Assembly (NCBI GenBank): GCA_027493545.1
Contig: JAOSKR010000002.1
Location: forward strand, 1,006,518-1,065,764
Reading direction: 5' to 3'
Length of the DNA stretch: 59,247 nt
DNA from: Roseovarius sp.
GTDB taxonomy: Bacteria > Pseudomonadota > Alphaproteobacteria > Rhodobacterales > Rhodobacteraceae
The notes beneath the pieces are model-generated. The model was given only the letters and a program-made list of their open reading frames with translations. It was not told where the DNA came from and made no database searches. Both the position numbers and the translations under genes were made by a program. This document shows positions 32,116 to 41,544 of this stretch, one piece after another (the first letter of the stretch is position 1; the number at the start of each line of letters is the position of its first letter).

Positions 32116-32149
32116 TTTACTTGCGCCGAATCGCGCACGCGCCTATCTC

Positions 32150-32165
32150 GACCGGACGGTCGGTT
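32150..32165. promoter_or_regulatory. candidate PaaR (TetR) operator upstream of paaA
   Basis: GACCGGACGGTCGGTT, a partly palindromic site 31 bases before the paaA start. It matches the inverse of the site between paaG and paaZ (GACCAACCGGTCGGTT) at 13 of 16 positions. Presence at both paa promoters and a TetR gene inside the cluster suggest a shared repressor site. Confidence 0.6.
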
Positions 32166-32196
32166 ATTCGGCAACGCCGCCAGGGAGGAGGCCAGC

Positions 32197-33189
32197 ATGT
32201 ACGCACAGATGGTCAGGAGCACCGGCAAGGGGATCACGCCGCGCGAGGAGATGAGCGCGCAGGAGCGCGCCTTTCAGGACCGGGTCGACAGGGACGACCG
32301 GATCGAGCCGCGCGACTGGATGCCCGAGGGCTATCGCAAGACCCTGATCCGCCAGATCGGCCAGCACGCCCATTCCGAGATCGTCGGCCAGCTGCCCGAG
32401 GGCAACTGGATCACCCGCGCGCCCACCCTCGAGCGCAAGACGATCCTGCTGGCCAAGGTCCAGGACGAGGCCGGCCACGGGCTTTATCTTTATGCTGCGG
32501 CCGAAACCCCGGGCGTCAGCCGCGACGAGATGACCGAGGATCTGCTCTCGGGGCGGATGAAGTATTCCTCGATCTTCAACTATCCCACCCTCACCTGGGC
32601 CGACATGGGCGCGGTGGGCTGGCTGGTCGACGGCGCCGCGATCATGAACCAGGTGCCGCTTCAGCGCACCTCCTACGGGCCCTATGCGCGGGCGATGGTG
32701 CGCATCTGCAAGGAAGAGAGCTTTCACCAGCGCCAGGGCTACGACATCATGATGAAGATGGCGCAGGGCAGCCCCGAACAGCGCCGCATGGCGCAGGACG
32801 CGCTCGACCGCTTCTGGTACCCGTCGCTGATGATGTTCGGCCCCTCCGACGCCGAGAGCGTGCATTCGGCGCAATCGATGGCGTGGAAGATCAAGATCAA
32901 CACCAACGACGAACTGCGCCAGAAATTCGTCGACCAGACCGTGCCGCAGGCCGAATATCTGGGCCTCACCGTCCCCGACGAGCACCTGACATGGAACGAG
33001 GAGCGCGGGCATTACGACTTTTCCCAGCCCGACTGGAACGAGTTCTTCGACGTGCTCAAGGGCAACGGCCCGTGCAACACCGACCGCCTCGCCGCCCGTC
33101 GCAAGGCGTGGGACGAGGGCGCCTGGGTGCGCGAGGGGCTGCTGGCGCATGCCCGCAAGAAGGCCGCGCGCCACACCGCCGCCGAATAA
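32197..33189 (+). CDS. paaA: 1,2-phenylacetyl-CoA epoxidase subunit PaaA
   Basis: 330 residues, the catalytic diiron subunit of the multicomponent oxygenase that converts phenylacetyl-CoA to its 1,2-epoxide. Ferritin-like metal ligands are visible in [40 protein letters not shown] and [29 protein letters not shown] lies just before the ATG. It is the first of five genes paaABCDE with gaps of 12 bases or less or overlaps, except for 13 before paaE. Cytoplasmic. Confidence 0.97.
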   Translation: MYAQMVRSTGKGITPREEMSAQERAFQDRVDRDDRIEPRDWMPEGYRKTLIRQIGQHAHSEIVGQLPEGNWITRAPTLERKTILLAKVQDEAGHGLYLYAAAETPGVSRDEMTEDLLSGRMKYSSIFNYPTLTWADMGAVGWLVDGAAIMNQVPLQRTSYGPYARAMVRICKEESFHQRQGYDIMMKMAQGSPEQRRMAQDALDRFWYPSLMMFGPSDAESVHSAQSMAWKIKINTNDELRQKFVDQTVPQAEYLGLTVPDEHLTWNEERGHYDFSQPDWNEFFDVLKGNGPCNTDRLAARRKAWDEGAWVREGLLAHARKKAARHTAAE

Positions 33190-33201
33190 GGAGATCACGC
33201 C

Positions 33202-33540
33202 ATGAGTTCGGTCAATCCGGGCGCCCTGCCCGAAACGGACACCGAGAGCCGCCCCCGGCGCCAGGAATGGCCGCTCTGGGAGGTGTTCATCCGCGGCCAG
33301 CACGGCCTCAACCACCGCCATGTCGGCAGCCTGCACGCCGCCGACGCCGAGGCCGCCATCCGCAACGCCCGCGACGTCTATACCCGCCGCAACGAGGGTG
33401 TCTCGATCTGGGTGGTGGAAAGCCGCCACATCGCCGCCACCGCGCCCGGCGACAAGGGGCCGCTTTTTGACCCCTCCCAAAGCAAGGTCTACCGCCACCC
33501 GACCTTTTTCGACATTCCCGACGACGTGGGGCACATGTGA
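33202..33540 (+). CDS. paaB: 1,2-phenylacetyl-CoA epoxidase subunit PaaB
   Basis: 112 residues. The small subunit that bridges the PaaA/PaaC dimers. WPLWEVFIRGQHGLNHRHVG and SLHAADAEAAIRNARDVYTR are conserved, with GVSIWVVES in the middle and a C-terminal YRHPTFFDIPDDVGHM. It is preceded by AAGGAG. Its stop overlaps the start of paaC (ATGTGATG). Confidence 0.96.
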   Translation: MSSVNPGALPETDTESRPRRQEWPLWEVFIRGQHGLNHRHVGSLHAADAEAAIRNARDVYTRRNEGVSIWVVESRHIAATAPGDKGPLFDPSQSKVYRHPTFFDIPDDVGHM

Positions 33541-34319
33541 TGGCCGAACGGAGCCGGGACACCGACCAGGACGCGCTGCTGCAGTTCCTGCTGCGGATGG
33601 GCGACAGCACGCTCATCCTCGGACACCGGGTGTCGGAATGGTGCGGCCATGCCCCGGTGCTGGAAGAGGACATCGCGCTGGCCAATACCGCGCTCGACCT
33701 GATCGGGCAGACGCAACTCTGGCTCGAATACGCCGCCGAGGTTCAGGGCGAAGGCAAGAGCGCCGATGATCTGGCCTTCCTGCGCGACGTCTGGGATTTC
33801 CGCAACCTGCTGCTGGTGGAACTGCCCAATGGCGATTTCGGGCGCACGATGATGCGTCAGTTCCTGTTTGACGCGAGGGCCTCGATCCTGCTGCCGCGGC
33901 TCATGCAATCGGCGGACACGCAGGTGGCCGAGATCGCCGAGAAGGCCGCCAAGGAGGCCGCCTATCACCTGGAACGCTCCGCCGGCACGGTGGTGGGCCT
34001 GGGCGACGGCACCGCGGAAAGCCACGACCGGATGCAGGCGGCGCTCGATTACCTCTACCCTTACGTGGGCGAGATGTTCGTCTCCGACGCCACCGACGCC
34101 GCGCTGACGGCGGCGGGGGTTGCGCCCGATCCCGCCAGCCTGCGGGGCGAGTACGACGCACTCATCGAAAGGGTTCTGACCGAGGCCACGCTCGAGTTGC
34201 CGGAAAACCGCTTTGCCCGGACCGGCGGGCGCGACGGGCGCATGCATACCGAGCACCTGGGCCACCTGCTCTGTTCGATGCAGTGGCTGCAGCGCGCCTA
34301 TCCGGGCAACCGCTGGTGA
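33540..34319 (+). CDS. paaC: 1,2-phenylacetyl-CoA epoxidase subunit PaaC
   Basis: 259 residues, structural ferritin-like partner of PaaA. LLRMGDSTLILGHRVSEWCG and HAPVLEEDIALANTALDLIG open the protein; LRDVWDFRNLLLVELPNGDF and EAAYHLERSAGTVVGLGDGT follow. The C-terminal HTEHLGHLLCSMQWLQRAYP matches PaaC. The ATG at 33540 overlaps the paaB stop and is preferred to the GTG one codon earlier. Confidence 0.96.
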   Translation: MAERSRDTDQDALLQFLLRMGDSTLILGHRVSEWCGHAPVLEEDIALANTALDLIGQTQLWLEYAAEVQGEGKSADDLAFLRDVWDFRNLLLVELPNGDFGRTMMRQFLFDARASILLPRLMQSADTQVAEIAEKAAKEAAYHLERSAGTVVGLGDGTAESHDRMQAALDYLYPYVGEMFVSDATDAALTAAGVAPDPASLRGEYDALIERVLTEATLELPENRFARTGGRDGRMHTEHLGHLLCSMQWLQRAYPGNRW

Positions 34320-34324
34320 GCGCG

Positions 34325-34786
34325 ATGGCGCACCCCTCGACCGATCAGGTCTGGCAGTGGCTGGGCGAGGTCCCCGACCCCGAGATCCCGGTCATCTCGC
34401 TGACCGATCTGGGCATCATCCGCGATGTCGCCTGGCGCGATGACACGCTGGTCGTCACCGTCACGCCAACCTATTCCGGCTGCCCCGCGACGAGCGTCAT
34501 CAACATGGATATCGAAAGCGCCCTGCGCGGCCACGGCATCGAGCGGCTGGAACTGAAGCGCCAGCTCAGCCCGGCCTGGACCACCGAGTGGATGAGCGCC
34601 GAGGGCCGGCAGAAACTCGAAACCTACGGCATCGCGCCGCCGCAACCCGCGGGCGGGCCCGAGCGCTGCCCGCGCTGCGGCGGCAGCGATCTGGAACGGC
34701 TCAGCCAGTTCGGCTCGACCCCGTGCAAGGCGCAGTGGCGCTGCCGCGGCTGTCTCGAGCCGTTCGAATACTTCAAGTGCATCTGA
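34325..34786 (+). CDS. paaD: phenylacetyl-CoA epoxidase maturation protein PaaD
   Basis: 153 residues. An N-terminal MIP18/DUF59-type domain (VPDPEIPVISLTDLGIIRDV, then VTPTYSGCPATSVI with the conserved Cys) and a C-terminal zinc-ribbon-like part with CPRCGG and CRGC cysteine pairs. PaaD is required for iron-sulfur or diiron assembly of the oxygenase. It begins 5 bases after paaC. Confidence 0.95.
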   Translation: MAHPSTDQVWQWLGEVPDPEIPVISLTDLGIIRDVAWRDDTLVVTVTPTYSGCPATSVINMDIESALRGHGIERLELKRQLSPAWTTEWMSAEGRQKLETYGIAPPQPAGGPERCPRCGGSDLERLSQFGSTPCKAQWRCRGCLEPFEYFKCI

Positions 34787-34799
34787 AAGGGGCGTTCGC

Positions 34800-35876
34800 A
34801 TGTCGCGCTTTCACGACCTCGAGGTCACCGACATCCGCAACACCACCCGCGACGCGGTGGTGGTGACGCTGCGCCCGCTCAACGGCGCGGCGGCCGAGTT
34901 CGACTTCATCCAGGGCCAGTACCTGACCTTTCGCCGCGAGTTCGACGGCGAGGAACTGCGCCGCTCCTACTCGATCTGTTCGGGTGCGGGCGAGGGGGTG
35001 CTGCAGGTCGGCATCAAGCGGGTCGAGGGCGGGGCGTTCTCGAGCTGGGCCAACGAGGCGCTGAAGGTGGGCGAGGTGCTGCAGGCGATGGCGCCGATGG
35101 GCCGCTTTCATGCCCCGCTCGATCCGTCTCGGGGGCGGCACTATCTGGGCTTTGCCGCGGGTTCCGGCATCACCCCGGTGCTGTCGATCCTGCGCACCAC
35201 GCTTGCGCGCGAGCCGCACTCGGCGTTCACGCTGGTCTATGCCAACAAGGGCGTGAACACGATCATGTTCCGCGAAGAGCTGGAGGATCTCAAGAACACC
35301 TATCTCGGCCGTTTCAACGTCATCCATGTCCCCGGCACCGACGCGCAGGAGATCGACCTCTTTACCGGGCGGCTGACGCAGGAGAAATGCACCGAGCTTT
35401 TCCGCACCGGCTGGGTCGATGCGGCCGCCGCCGACATCGCCTATATCTGCGGCCCCGAGCCGATGATGCTGAACATAGCCGCGGCGCTGCGCGAGGCCGG
35501 GATGGCCGACGAGCGCATCCGCTTCGAGCTCTTCGCCTCGGCCCAGACCGGGCGGCTCAAGCGCCCACCCCGCACCAAGACCGCTGAGGCCGCGGGCACG
35601 CGCGCGGAGATCACGGTCACGCTCGACGGGGCGACGCGCACGGTGACGGCCGACGCGGGGCAAAGCCTCCTCGACGCCGCGCTCGGGGGCGAGATGGACG
35701 CGCCCTTTGCCTGCCGCGCCGGGGTCTGTTCGACCTGCCGCTGCCGGGTGATCGAGGGCGAGGTCGAGATGGCGGTGAACCACGCGCTCGAGGATTACGA
35801 GGTCGAAAAGGGCTATGTGCTCTCGTGCCAGGCGCGCCCGGTCACCGACCGTGTCCGCATCGACTATGACCAGTAA
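34800..35876 (+). CDS. paaE: 1,2-phenylacetyl-CoA epoxidase reductase subunit PaaE
   Basis: 358 residues; passes electrons from NADPH to the PaaA diiron centre. N-terminal FAD domain (GQYLTFRREFDGEELRRSYS), NAD-binding part (LGFAAGSGITPVLSILRTTL and ICGPEPMMLNIAAALREAGM), and a C-terminal plant-type 2Fe-2S ferredoxin domain with the ligands in CRAGVCSTCRCR and the last cysteine in VLSCQARP. All domains are complete. It is the last of paaABCDE and is followed after 12 bases by an extra ferritin-like gene. Confidence 0.97.
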   Translation: MSRFHDLEVTDIRNTTRDAVVVTLRPLNGAAAEFDFIQGQYLTFRREFDGEELRRSYSICSGAGEGVLQVGIKRVEGGAFSSWANEALKVGEVLQAMAPMGRFHAPLDPSRGRHYLGFAAGSGITPVLSILRTTLAREPHSAFTLVYANKGVNTIMFREELEDLKNTYLGRFNVIHVPGTDAQEIDLFTGRLTQEKCTELFRTGWVDAAAADIAYICGPEPMMLNIAAALREAGMADERIRFELFASAQTGRLKRPPRTKTAEAAGTRAEITVTLDGATRTVTADAGQSLLDAALGGEMDAPFACRAGVCSTCRCRVIEGEVEMAVNHALEDYEVEKGYVLSCQARPVTDRVRIDYDQ

Positions 35877-35888
35877 GGGGCGCGCGCC

Positions 35889-36646
35889 ATGACCCAGGCG
35901 ATGACCATCACCGACTACCGGCCCGGGGCGGGCGGCTGACGAGCCCCGCCAACGTGCCGCCGCGCTACCGCGCCGAACTGCTACGGATGATGGCGACCTT
36001 CGTCGACAGCGAACTGGCGGGCGCGGCGGGGTTTGCCGACCTGATCAACGCCGCGCCGGGGATCGAGGAGCGCATCGCCGCCGCCCGCATCGTGCTGGAA
36101 AAGACCGTGCACGCCCAGCGGGTGCTGCGGCTGATGGGCGAGTTCGGCGCCGATACCGCGCGCTACTACACCCATCATCCCTGGACCGCGCGGCTGGAGC
36201 CGGGGACCGGTTCCGCGCCGGGGCGCAACGAGCACGACATGCGCCTTTCGATCTTCGACTATCCGCTCACCGGCTGGACCGATGCGGTGGTGATGAACCT
36301 GCTGATGGGCCGCGCCGTGGTGGTGCAGCTGGGCGAGTTGGCGCAGGTCTCCTATCAGCCGCTGGCCGAGGCGTTCCGCGACATCCTGCCGGTCGAGACC
36401 CGCCATGCCGGGCTGGCGCTGGAAGGCGTCGAGCGGCTGATGCAGACCGAGGGCGTCTCGGCGGTCGAGGCGGCGGTTGCGCTCTGGTGGCCGCGGGTCG
36501 CCGCGACCTTTGGCCGGGACGCGTCCGAGCGGTTCGCGCGCCTTACCGCACTGGGCCTGCGCCATACCCCCAACGCCGAGTTGCGCGCGGCACGGGAACG
36601 GGAAACGTCCGATGGTCTCGCCGGGCTCGGACTGGAACGGGTTTGA
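35889..36646 (+). CDS. PaaA/PaaC-related ferritin-like protein (frameshifted)
   Basis: About 252 residues after repair. It starts MTQAMTITDY with AAGGGG upstream; one base missing in the G/C runs at 35918-35935 separates this from RLTSPANVPPRYRAELLRMM and the rest. It is a helical protein of the phenylacetic-acid-catabolic (PaaA/PaaC-type) superfamily: DSELAGAAGFADLINAAPG, ARIVLEKTVHAQRVLRLMGE and FDYPLTGWTDAVVMNLLMGR. The last resembles the PaaA pattern, and ERIAAARIVLEKTVHAQRVL has E and H at ligand-like spacings. It probably works with the same pathway, but the substrate is unknown. Confidence 0.75.
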
Positions 36647-36705
36647 GCGGAATTGTAGGAAAGGATTTCACCGGATCACACGGAATTCGTGTGACCTGAG
36701 CGAAT

Positions 36706-36757
36706 GCGGCCGCCCGGGTGGGCGCGAATGCGCCCGCCATGGGGCGGGCCGGGCGGG
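36706..36757. repeat. intergenic repeat B, copy 2 (inverted)
   Basis: Reverse-oriented copy of the repeat B core (GCGGCCGCCCGGGTGGGCGC then GAATGCGCCCGCCATGGGGC), followed by GATGAATTCG. It occupies the gap between the ferritin-like gene and the DMSP lyase gene, which converge here. Confidence 0.72.
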
Positions 36758-36813
36758 ATGAATTCGATTATGTGCAACACTCTGTAACGACCGCCCCCAT
36801 TCGCCTCGGGGCG

Positions 36814-37428
36814 TCAACCCCGGATCGCGCCCGACCCAGCCCAGAGCGCCCAGAACGCCAGGAGCGGCTCCGCGCCGCTGCGCATCGCGTGGCCGATGCC
36901 GGGCTCGTTGTAGAGCGTCCCGCCCGGGCCGGGCGAGAACCAGCCGCTCGCGCCGTGGCGGAATTCGCCCTCGCTCAGCACCAGATAGGTTTCCTCGGGC
37001 GGATGGGTATGGTCGGGATAGCGCACATGCGGCGCCATGAGCGACACCCCGAGCCAGACATCCGCGCGCCGCTCGAGCCCGCCCGGACCCGTGATCAGCG
37101 CGTTGGCGTGGCCGTCCAGAAAGTTCCCGCTGGCGTTCGGACGATCGCCCCCGCGCCGGCGCCAGACGAGGCGCGGCTCGATGACCGCGAACGCGCGGAC
37201 CACCCGCCGCAGATCGGGCGCCTCGAACCGCTCCGGGTCGGCGACGCCCTCCAGCAGATCGCAGACTGGCAGCCGCGCGCCGGGCTCGGCCGACACTGTA
37301 CCAGGGCGTTGCAGCGCCGCCCCGATCCGCGCCAGCGAGGCAGCGGCGCGCGGGTCGGCCACCCGGGCGGCGAATGCGGCGAGCGCGGTGTCCAGAAATT
37401 CCTGCACGTCTGCGGGGCGCGGGGTCAT
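36814..37428 (-). CDS. dddQ: dimethylsulfoniopropionate lyase, DddQ-like cupin
   Basis: 204 residues. Predicted to cleave DMSP to acrylate and dimethyl sulfide. The single cupin domain shows YPDHTHPPEETYLVL with Y137, H140, H142, E146 and Y148, and a distal H180 in GIGHAMRSG. Spacings are the same as those of the metal and catalytic residues known for DddQ (Tyr120, His123, His125, Glu129, Tyr131, His163). Length also fits DddQ better than DddL. The start at 37428 is chosen because upstream codons are not family-like. It lies between repeat B and the TetR gene, inside the phenylacetate region, with no acrylate-using gene nearby. Confidence 0.8.
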   Translation of the reverse strand: MTPRPADVQEFLDTALAAFAARVADPRAAASLARIGAALQRPGTVSAEPGARLPVCDLLEGVADPERFEAPDLRRVVRAFAVIEPRLVWRRRGGDRPNASGNFLDGHANALITGPGGLERRADVWLGVSLMAPHVRYPDHTHPPEETYLVLSEGEFRHGASGWFSPGPGGTLYNEPGIGHAMRSGAEPLLAFWALWAGSGAIRG

Positions 37429-37492
37429 CGGCGGCCCTTCCGGGATTGCACGCCCCATTTCTGCACATCCGCAGCCGCGGGGCAATCGCCCT

Positions 37493-38089
37493 TCAGAGCC
37501 CGTGAAGCCCGCTGAGCGTCAGGTCGGCCACCAGCCCGGCATAGTCCGCGCGCGCCCGCTCATCGGCGCCGCCGTCCCACATGTAGTGCCAGTTCAGCAT
37601 CCCGAAGACCGACATCGTCACCGCCCTGAGCCGCGCCTTGTCCTCGGCCAGCGCCGGCGGTGCCAGATCGCGCAGGATCGCGCCCAGATGCCGCACCATG
37701 TCGCGCTGATAGCCGCGCAGCACGTCCCGCTGCCCGGGCGGCAGACGGTCGACCCCCGCGACCTGCACGCGGTGCTCGTCATCCGAGCCCTGATAGGCCA
37801 GCAGGATTTCGCGCAGCGTGGCGCGCAGCCGCTCCTCGGGCGAAAGCCCGGCCAGACCCATGCCGCAGATGCGGTCGCGCAGACCCCTCAGATAGGTCTC
37901 GAGAATGTCGTAGAGGATCGCATCCTTGCCATCGTAGTAGTGATAGATATTGGCCTTGGAGATGCCGCAGTCGCGGGCGAGCTGGTTCATCGAGGCGCGG
38001 TCGAACCCCTGGGTGGCAAAGACGCGCGCCGCCGATTTGAGGATCTGCGCGCGCTTTTCGTCGTGGTCGCGGGCGATGGTGCGGGCCAT
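37493..38089 (-). CDS. paaR: TetR family regulator, probable PaaR
   Basis: 198 residues. Helix-turn-helix RAQILKSAARVFATQGFDRA then SMNQLARDCGISKANIYHYY; the C-terminal part is helical (TMSVFGMLNWHYMWDGG). It lies in the same orientation as paaI and paaG and inside the phenylacetate cluster. TetR-type PaaR repressors are known to control paa genes and respond to phenylacetyl-CoA, and the shared GACC...GGTCGGTT palindrome at both paa promoters is a likely target. Assignment as PaaR rests on context. Confidence 0.75.
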   Translation of the reverse strand: MARTIARDHDEKRAQILKSAARVFATQGFDRASMNQLARDCGISKANIYHYYDGKDAILYDILETYLRGLRDRICGMGLAGLSPEERLRATLREILLAYQGSDDEHRVQVAGVDRLPPGQRDVLRGYQRDMVRHLGAILRDLAPPALAEDKARLRAVTMSVFGMLNWHYMWDGGADERARADYAGLVADLTLSGLHGL

Positions 38090-38158
38090 GCCTCAGCCCT
38101 CCGCATCCGGGCCGGCTGTCGGGGGGTTTCATGTCCGTCGCCCCTCTCCCCGGCCCGG

Positions 38159-38590
38159 TCATTCGTCGAAGACCGCGCCGCCCACCGACCGCGACAGGCC
38201 CCGGAAAAGCGCAATGCGCCGGCCGCTCTGGTCGGTGACGGTGACGTCGTAGATGCCGCTGCGCCCGGCAAGGCTGGTCTCTTCGGCCGTGGCCCTGAGC
38301 ACGTCGCCCGGCCGCGCCGGCGCCAGATAGGTGATCGAATTGTGCTGCGCCAGCGTGGTCTGGTTGCGGCTGTTGCAGGCATAGGCAAAGGCGCTGTCGG
38401 CGAGCGTGAAGGTGACGCCGCCGTGACAGATGCCGTGGCCGTTGCAGTGCCGCGCCTCGACGGTCAGTTCCAGCACCGCCCGGCCCGCATCCACCTCGAC
38501 CACGCGCAGACCCAGCTCGCGGCTGGCGGCGTCGCCCGCCCACATCGCGGCGGCGACCCGTTTGGCGCGCTCCTGCGCCGTCATGCTCAT
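38159..38590 (-). CDS. paaI: hydroxyphenylacetyl-CoA thioesterase PaaI
   Basis: 143 residues of the hotdog 4HBT family. GHGICHGGVTFTLADSAFAY is the PaaI signature with the catalytic Asp; NSITYLAPARPGDVLRATAE and GIYDVTVTDQSGRRIALFRG complete the fold. It acts to release CoA from dead-end hydroxylated phenylacetyl-CoA. The start at 38590 (ATGAGCATG) overlaps the paaG stop by four bases, so translation is coupled. Confidence 0.94.
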   Translation of the reverse strand: MSMTAQERAKRVAAAMWAGDAASRELGLRVVEVDAGRAVLELTVEARHCNGHGICHGGVTFTLADSAFAYACNSRNQTTLAQHNSITYLAPARPGDVLRATAEETSLAGRSGIYDVTVTDQSGRRIALFRGLSRSVGGAVFDE

Positions 38591-39371
38591 CGGCCCTGAA
38601 AGCGCGGCGCGCGCTTTTGCAGGAATGCCGAGACGCCTTCGGCATAGTCGGCGCTTTCGCCGCAAAGCTTCATCGCGCGGGCCTCGCGTTCGAGGTGATC
38701 GTCGAGCGAGGCGGTGGCGGCGGCGTGGATGCAGGCCTTGGTCTGGGCATAGCCCAGCGTCGGGCCCTGGGCCAGCCGCGCGGCCAGCGCGCGCGCCTCG
38801 TCCATCAGCGCCGCGTCGGGCAGGCATTTCCAGATCAGCCCCCAGTCCTCGGCCTGCCGTGCCGAGAGCGGATCGGCCGTCAGCGCCAGCCCCTTGGCCC
38901 GCGCCTCGCCCAAAAGACGCGGCAGATGCCAGCTGCCGCCGGTGTCGGGAATGAGACCGACCCCGGCGAAGGACTGGATGAAGCGCGCGCTCTCGGCCGC
39001 CAGCACCATGTCGCAGGCGAGCGCGAGATTGGCCCCCGCCCCCGCGGCAACGCCGTTGACGGCGCAGATGACGGGACAGTCCAGCGACCGGATGAGCCGC
39101 ACCAGCGGCGCGTAGAAAGCCCGCACCGTCTGCCCCAGATCGGGCGGGCCATCCATCTTCGAGGGGTCGCGGTCGCCCAGATCCTGCCCCGCGCAGAACC
39201 CCGGCCCGCCCCGGTCAGCAGCACCGCACGCCTGGCCCCGTCGCGCGCGGCCTCGAGCGCGGCGAAAAGGGCGCGGTGCATCTCGTCGGTAAAGCTGTTC
39301 ATCCGCTCGGGCCGGTTGAGGGTGATCTCCACCCAGTCGCCGTGGTCTGCGGTCAGGATCGTGTCGCTCAT
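38587..39371 (-). CDS. paaG: epoxyphenylacetyl-CoA isomerase / enoyl-CoA hydratase PaaG (frameshifted)
   Basis: About 261 residues after repair. It isomerises 1,2-epoxyphenylacetyl-CoA to the oxepin and serves as a crotonase in the later path. MSDTILTADHGDWVEITLNR and NSFTDEMHRALFAALEAARD begin the protein; the frame breaks near 39200 in a C/G run; the downstream frame has MDGPPDLGQTVRAFYAPLVR, then VAAGAGANLALACDMVLAAE. SFAGVGLIPDTGGSWHLPRL carries the family Asp. The N-terminal frame would read AGRGFCAGQDLGDRDP across the repair. It is the first of the paaG-paaI-paaR series, divergent from paaZ. Confidence 0.92.
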
Positions 39372-39416
39372 CGCATTCGCGCCTCGCTCAGGGATTGCCG
39401 AAAAGGCTGTTGCATA

Positions 39417-39432
39417 AACCGACCGGTTGGTC
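39417..39432. promoter_or_regulatory. candidate PaaR (TetR) operator between paaG and paaZ
   Basis: AACCGACCGGTTGGTC in the 107-base divergent promoter region. Its complement reads GACCAACCGGTCGGTT, matching the site upstream of paaA at 13 of 16 positions. It could act on both paaG and paaZ promoters. Confidence 0.6.
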
Positions 39433-39478
39433 AATAAATAACCGCAACATCATCCCCCACCGAAAAAGGACCGACCGC

Positions 39479-41509
39479 ATGAGCATTCTCGATGTCGCAA
39501 GCTTTGCCGCCGGCGAATGGATCGTCCCCGACGCCGGCGCGCGCGAGATCGAAAGCGCCATCACCGGCCGGGTGATCGCGCGCGCCGGGCAGGCGCGGCT
39601 CGATACCGGGGCGATGCTCGACCACGCCCGCCGGGTGGGCGGCCCGGCCCTGCGCAGGCTGACGTTCCACGACCGCGCGCGCATGCTCAAGGCGCTGGCG
39701 CAGCACCTCAACGAGCACAAGCAGACGCTCTACGATCTTTCCTACGATACCGGCGCGACGCTCGCTGACCACCGCTTCGACATCGACGGCGGCATCGGCA
39801 CGATGTTCGTCTTCGCCTCCAAGGGCCGGCGCGAGATGCCCGACGCCCATGTCCTGCCCGATGGCGGCATCGAGCAGCTGTCGAAAACCGGCAGCTTTCT
39901 GGGTCAGCACATCTGTACGCCGCTCACGGGTGCTGCGGTGCACATCAACGCCTTCAACTTCCCGGTCTGGGGGATGCTCGAAAAGCTCGCGCCGGCGCTC
40001 CTGGCGGGGATGCCGGCGATCGTCAAACCCGCCACCGCCACCTGCTATGTGACCGAAGGCTGCGTGCGGCTGATGCTCGCATCGGGCCTTCTGCCCGAGG
40101 GCGCGCTGCAACTGGTGTGCGGCGGGCTCGGCGACATGCTCGACCGGCTGGACTGCCAGGACGTGGTGGGTTTCACCGGCTCGGCGGCAACCGCGAGCAT
40201 CCTGCGCGCCAACCCGAACCTCTTGACCAATTCGGTCCGCTTCATGGCCGAGCAGGACAGCCTCAACGCCTCGATCCTCGGCCCCGACGCGGTGCCCGGC
40301 ACGCCCGAATTCGACCTATTCGTCAAGGAGGCCGCGCGCGAGATCACCACCAAGGCCGGGCAGAAATGCACCGCCATCCGCCGCATCCTGGTGCCCGAGG
40401 CGCAGGCCGGCGCGCTGATCGAGGCGCTGTCCACGCGGCTGGGCAAAATCACCGTGGGCGACCCGCGATTGAAGGAGACCCGCATGGGCGCGCTGGTCTC
40501 GCAGGCCCAGAAACGCGACGTGCTGGCGAAGGTCGCGGTGCTGGAGGGCGAGGCCGAGCGCGTCCTTGGCGACCCCGGGGATTTCGCCGTCACGGGCGAT
40601 GATGCGCAGGGCGGCGCGTTCCTGCCGCCGATGCTCTTTCATTGCACCGACCCCGACCGCGCCCGGCGCGTCCACGACACCGAGGCGTTCGGCCCGGTCT
40701 CGACCGTCATGGGTTACCGTGACATCGAGCACGCGGTCGCGCTCGCCAATCGCGGCGGCGGCTCGCTGGTGGCCTCGCTCGTCACCCACGATCCGCAGGT
40801 GGCACGCGCGGTGACACTGGGGGCGGCCGCCTGGCACGGGCGCATCTACATCAACGACCGCACGTCGATGGCCGAGAGCACCGGCCACGGCGCACCGCTG
40901 CCGCACATGGTGCATGGCGGGCCGGGGCGCGCCGGCGGCGGCGAGGAACTGGGCGGCATCCGCGGGGTCAAGCACTACATGCAGCGCACCGCGGTGCAGG
41001 GCTCGCCCGACATGCTGGGCGCGATCACCGGGCGCTGGGTGCCGGGCGCGGCGCAGACGACGGGCCCCGCCCACCCCTTCCGCCGGCGCTTTGCCGAGCT
41101 GGAGCCGGGCGAGACGCTGGTGACCGCCCCGCGCACCGTGACGCTGGAGGACATCGAGCATTTCGCCGAGTTCACCGGCGACACCTTCTATGCCCACATG
41201 GATGCCGAGGCGGCGGCGCGCAACCCGTTCTTTCCCGGCCGGGTGGCGCACGGCTATCTGCTGCTGGCCTTTGCCGCCGGGCTGTTCGTCGATCCGGGCG
41301 AAGGGCCGGTGCTGGCCAATACCGGGCTCGATGGCCTGCGCTTTCTCAAGCCGGTCGAGCCCGGCGACGCCATCCGGGTGCGCCTCACGGTCAAGGCCAG
41401 GACACCGCGCACCGAGGATTATGGCGAGGTGCGCTGGCATGTCGAGATCGTCAACCAGGATAACGAACCGGTGGCCCGATACGAGCTCTTGACCATGAAC
41501 GCCGCTTGA
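39479..41509 (+). CDS. paaZ: oxepin-CoA hydrolase / 3-oxo-5,6-dehydrosuberyl-CoA semialdehyde dehydrogenase PaaZ
   Basis: 676 residues, bifunctional. Residues 1 to about 520 form an NADP aldehyde dehydrogenase ([40 protein letters not shown] with the catalytic Cys, [20 protein letters not shown]). The C-terminal 150 residues are an (R)-specific MaoC-type enoyl-CoA hydratase with [20 protein letters not shown] and [17 protein letters not shown], which opens the oxepin ring. The start at 39479 (MSILDVASF) fits the family; earlier start codons lie in the promoter region. Full length and intact. Confidence 0.96.
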   Translation: MSILDVASFAAGEWIVPDAGAREIESAITGRVIARAGQARLDTGAMLDHARRVGGPALRRLTFHDRARMLKALAQHLNEHKQTLYDLSYDTGATLADHRFDIDGGIGTMFVFASKGRREMPDAHVLPDGGIEQLSKTGSFLGQHICTPLTGAAVHINAFNFPVWGMLEKLAPALLAGMPAIVKPATATCYVTEGCVRLMLASGLLPEGALQLVCGGLGDMLDRLDCQDVVGFTGSAATASILRANPNLLTNSVRFMAEQDSLNASILGPDAVPGTPEFDLFVKEAAREITTKAGQKCTAIRRILVPEAQAGALIEALSTRLGKITVGDPRLKETRMGALVSQAQKRDVLAKVAVLEGEAERVLGDPGDFAVTGDDAQGGAFLPPMLFHCTDPDRARRVHDTEAFGPVSTVMGYRDIEHAVALANRGGGSLVASLVTHDPQVARAVTLGAAAWHGRIYINDRTSMAESTGHGAPLPHMVHGGPGRAGGGEELGGIRGVKHYMQRTAVQGSPDMLGAITGRWVPGAAQTTGPAHPFRRRFAELEPGETLVTAPRTVTLEDIEHFAEFTGDTFYAHMDAEAAARNPFFPGRVAHGYLLLAFAAGLFVDPGEGPVLANTGLDGLRFLKPVEPGDAIRVRLTVKARTPRTEDYGEVRWHVEIVNQDNEPVARYELLTMNAA

Positions 41510-41544
41510 GCCGCCACCGCGCCGGGGGTAAGCTGACAGTCAGG

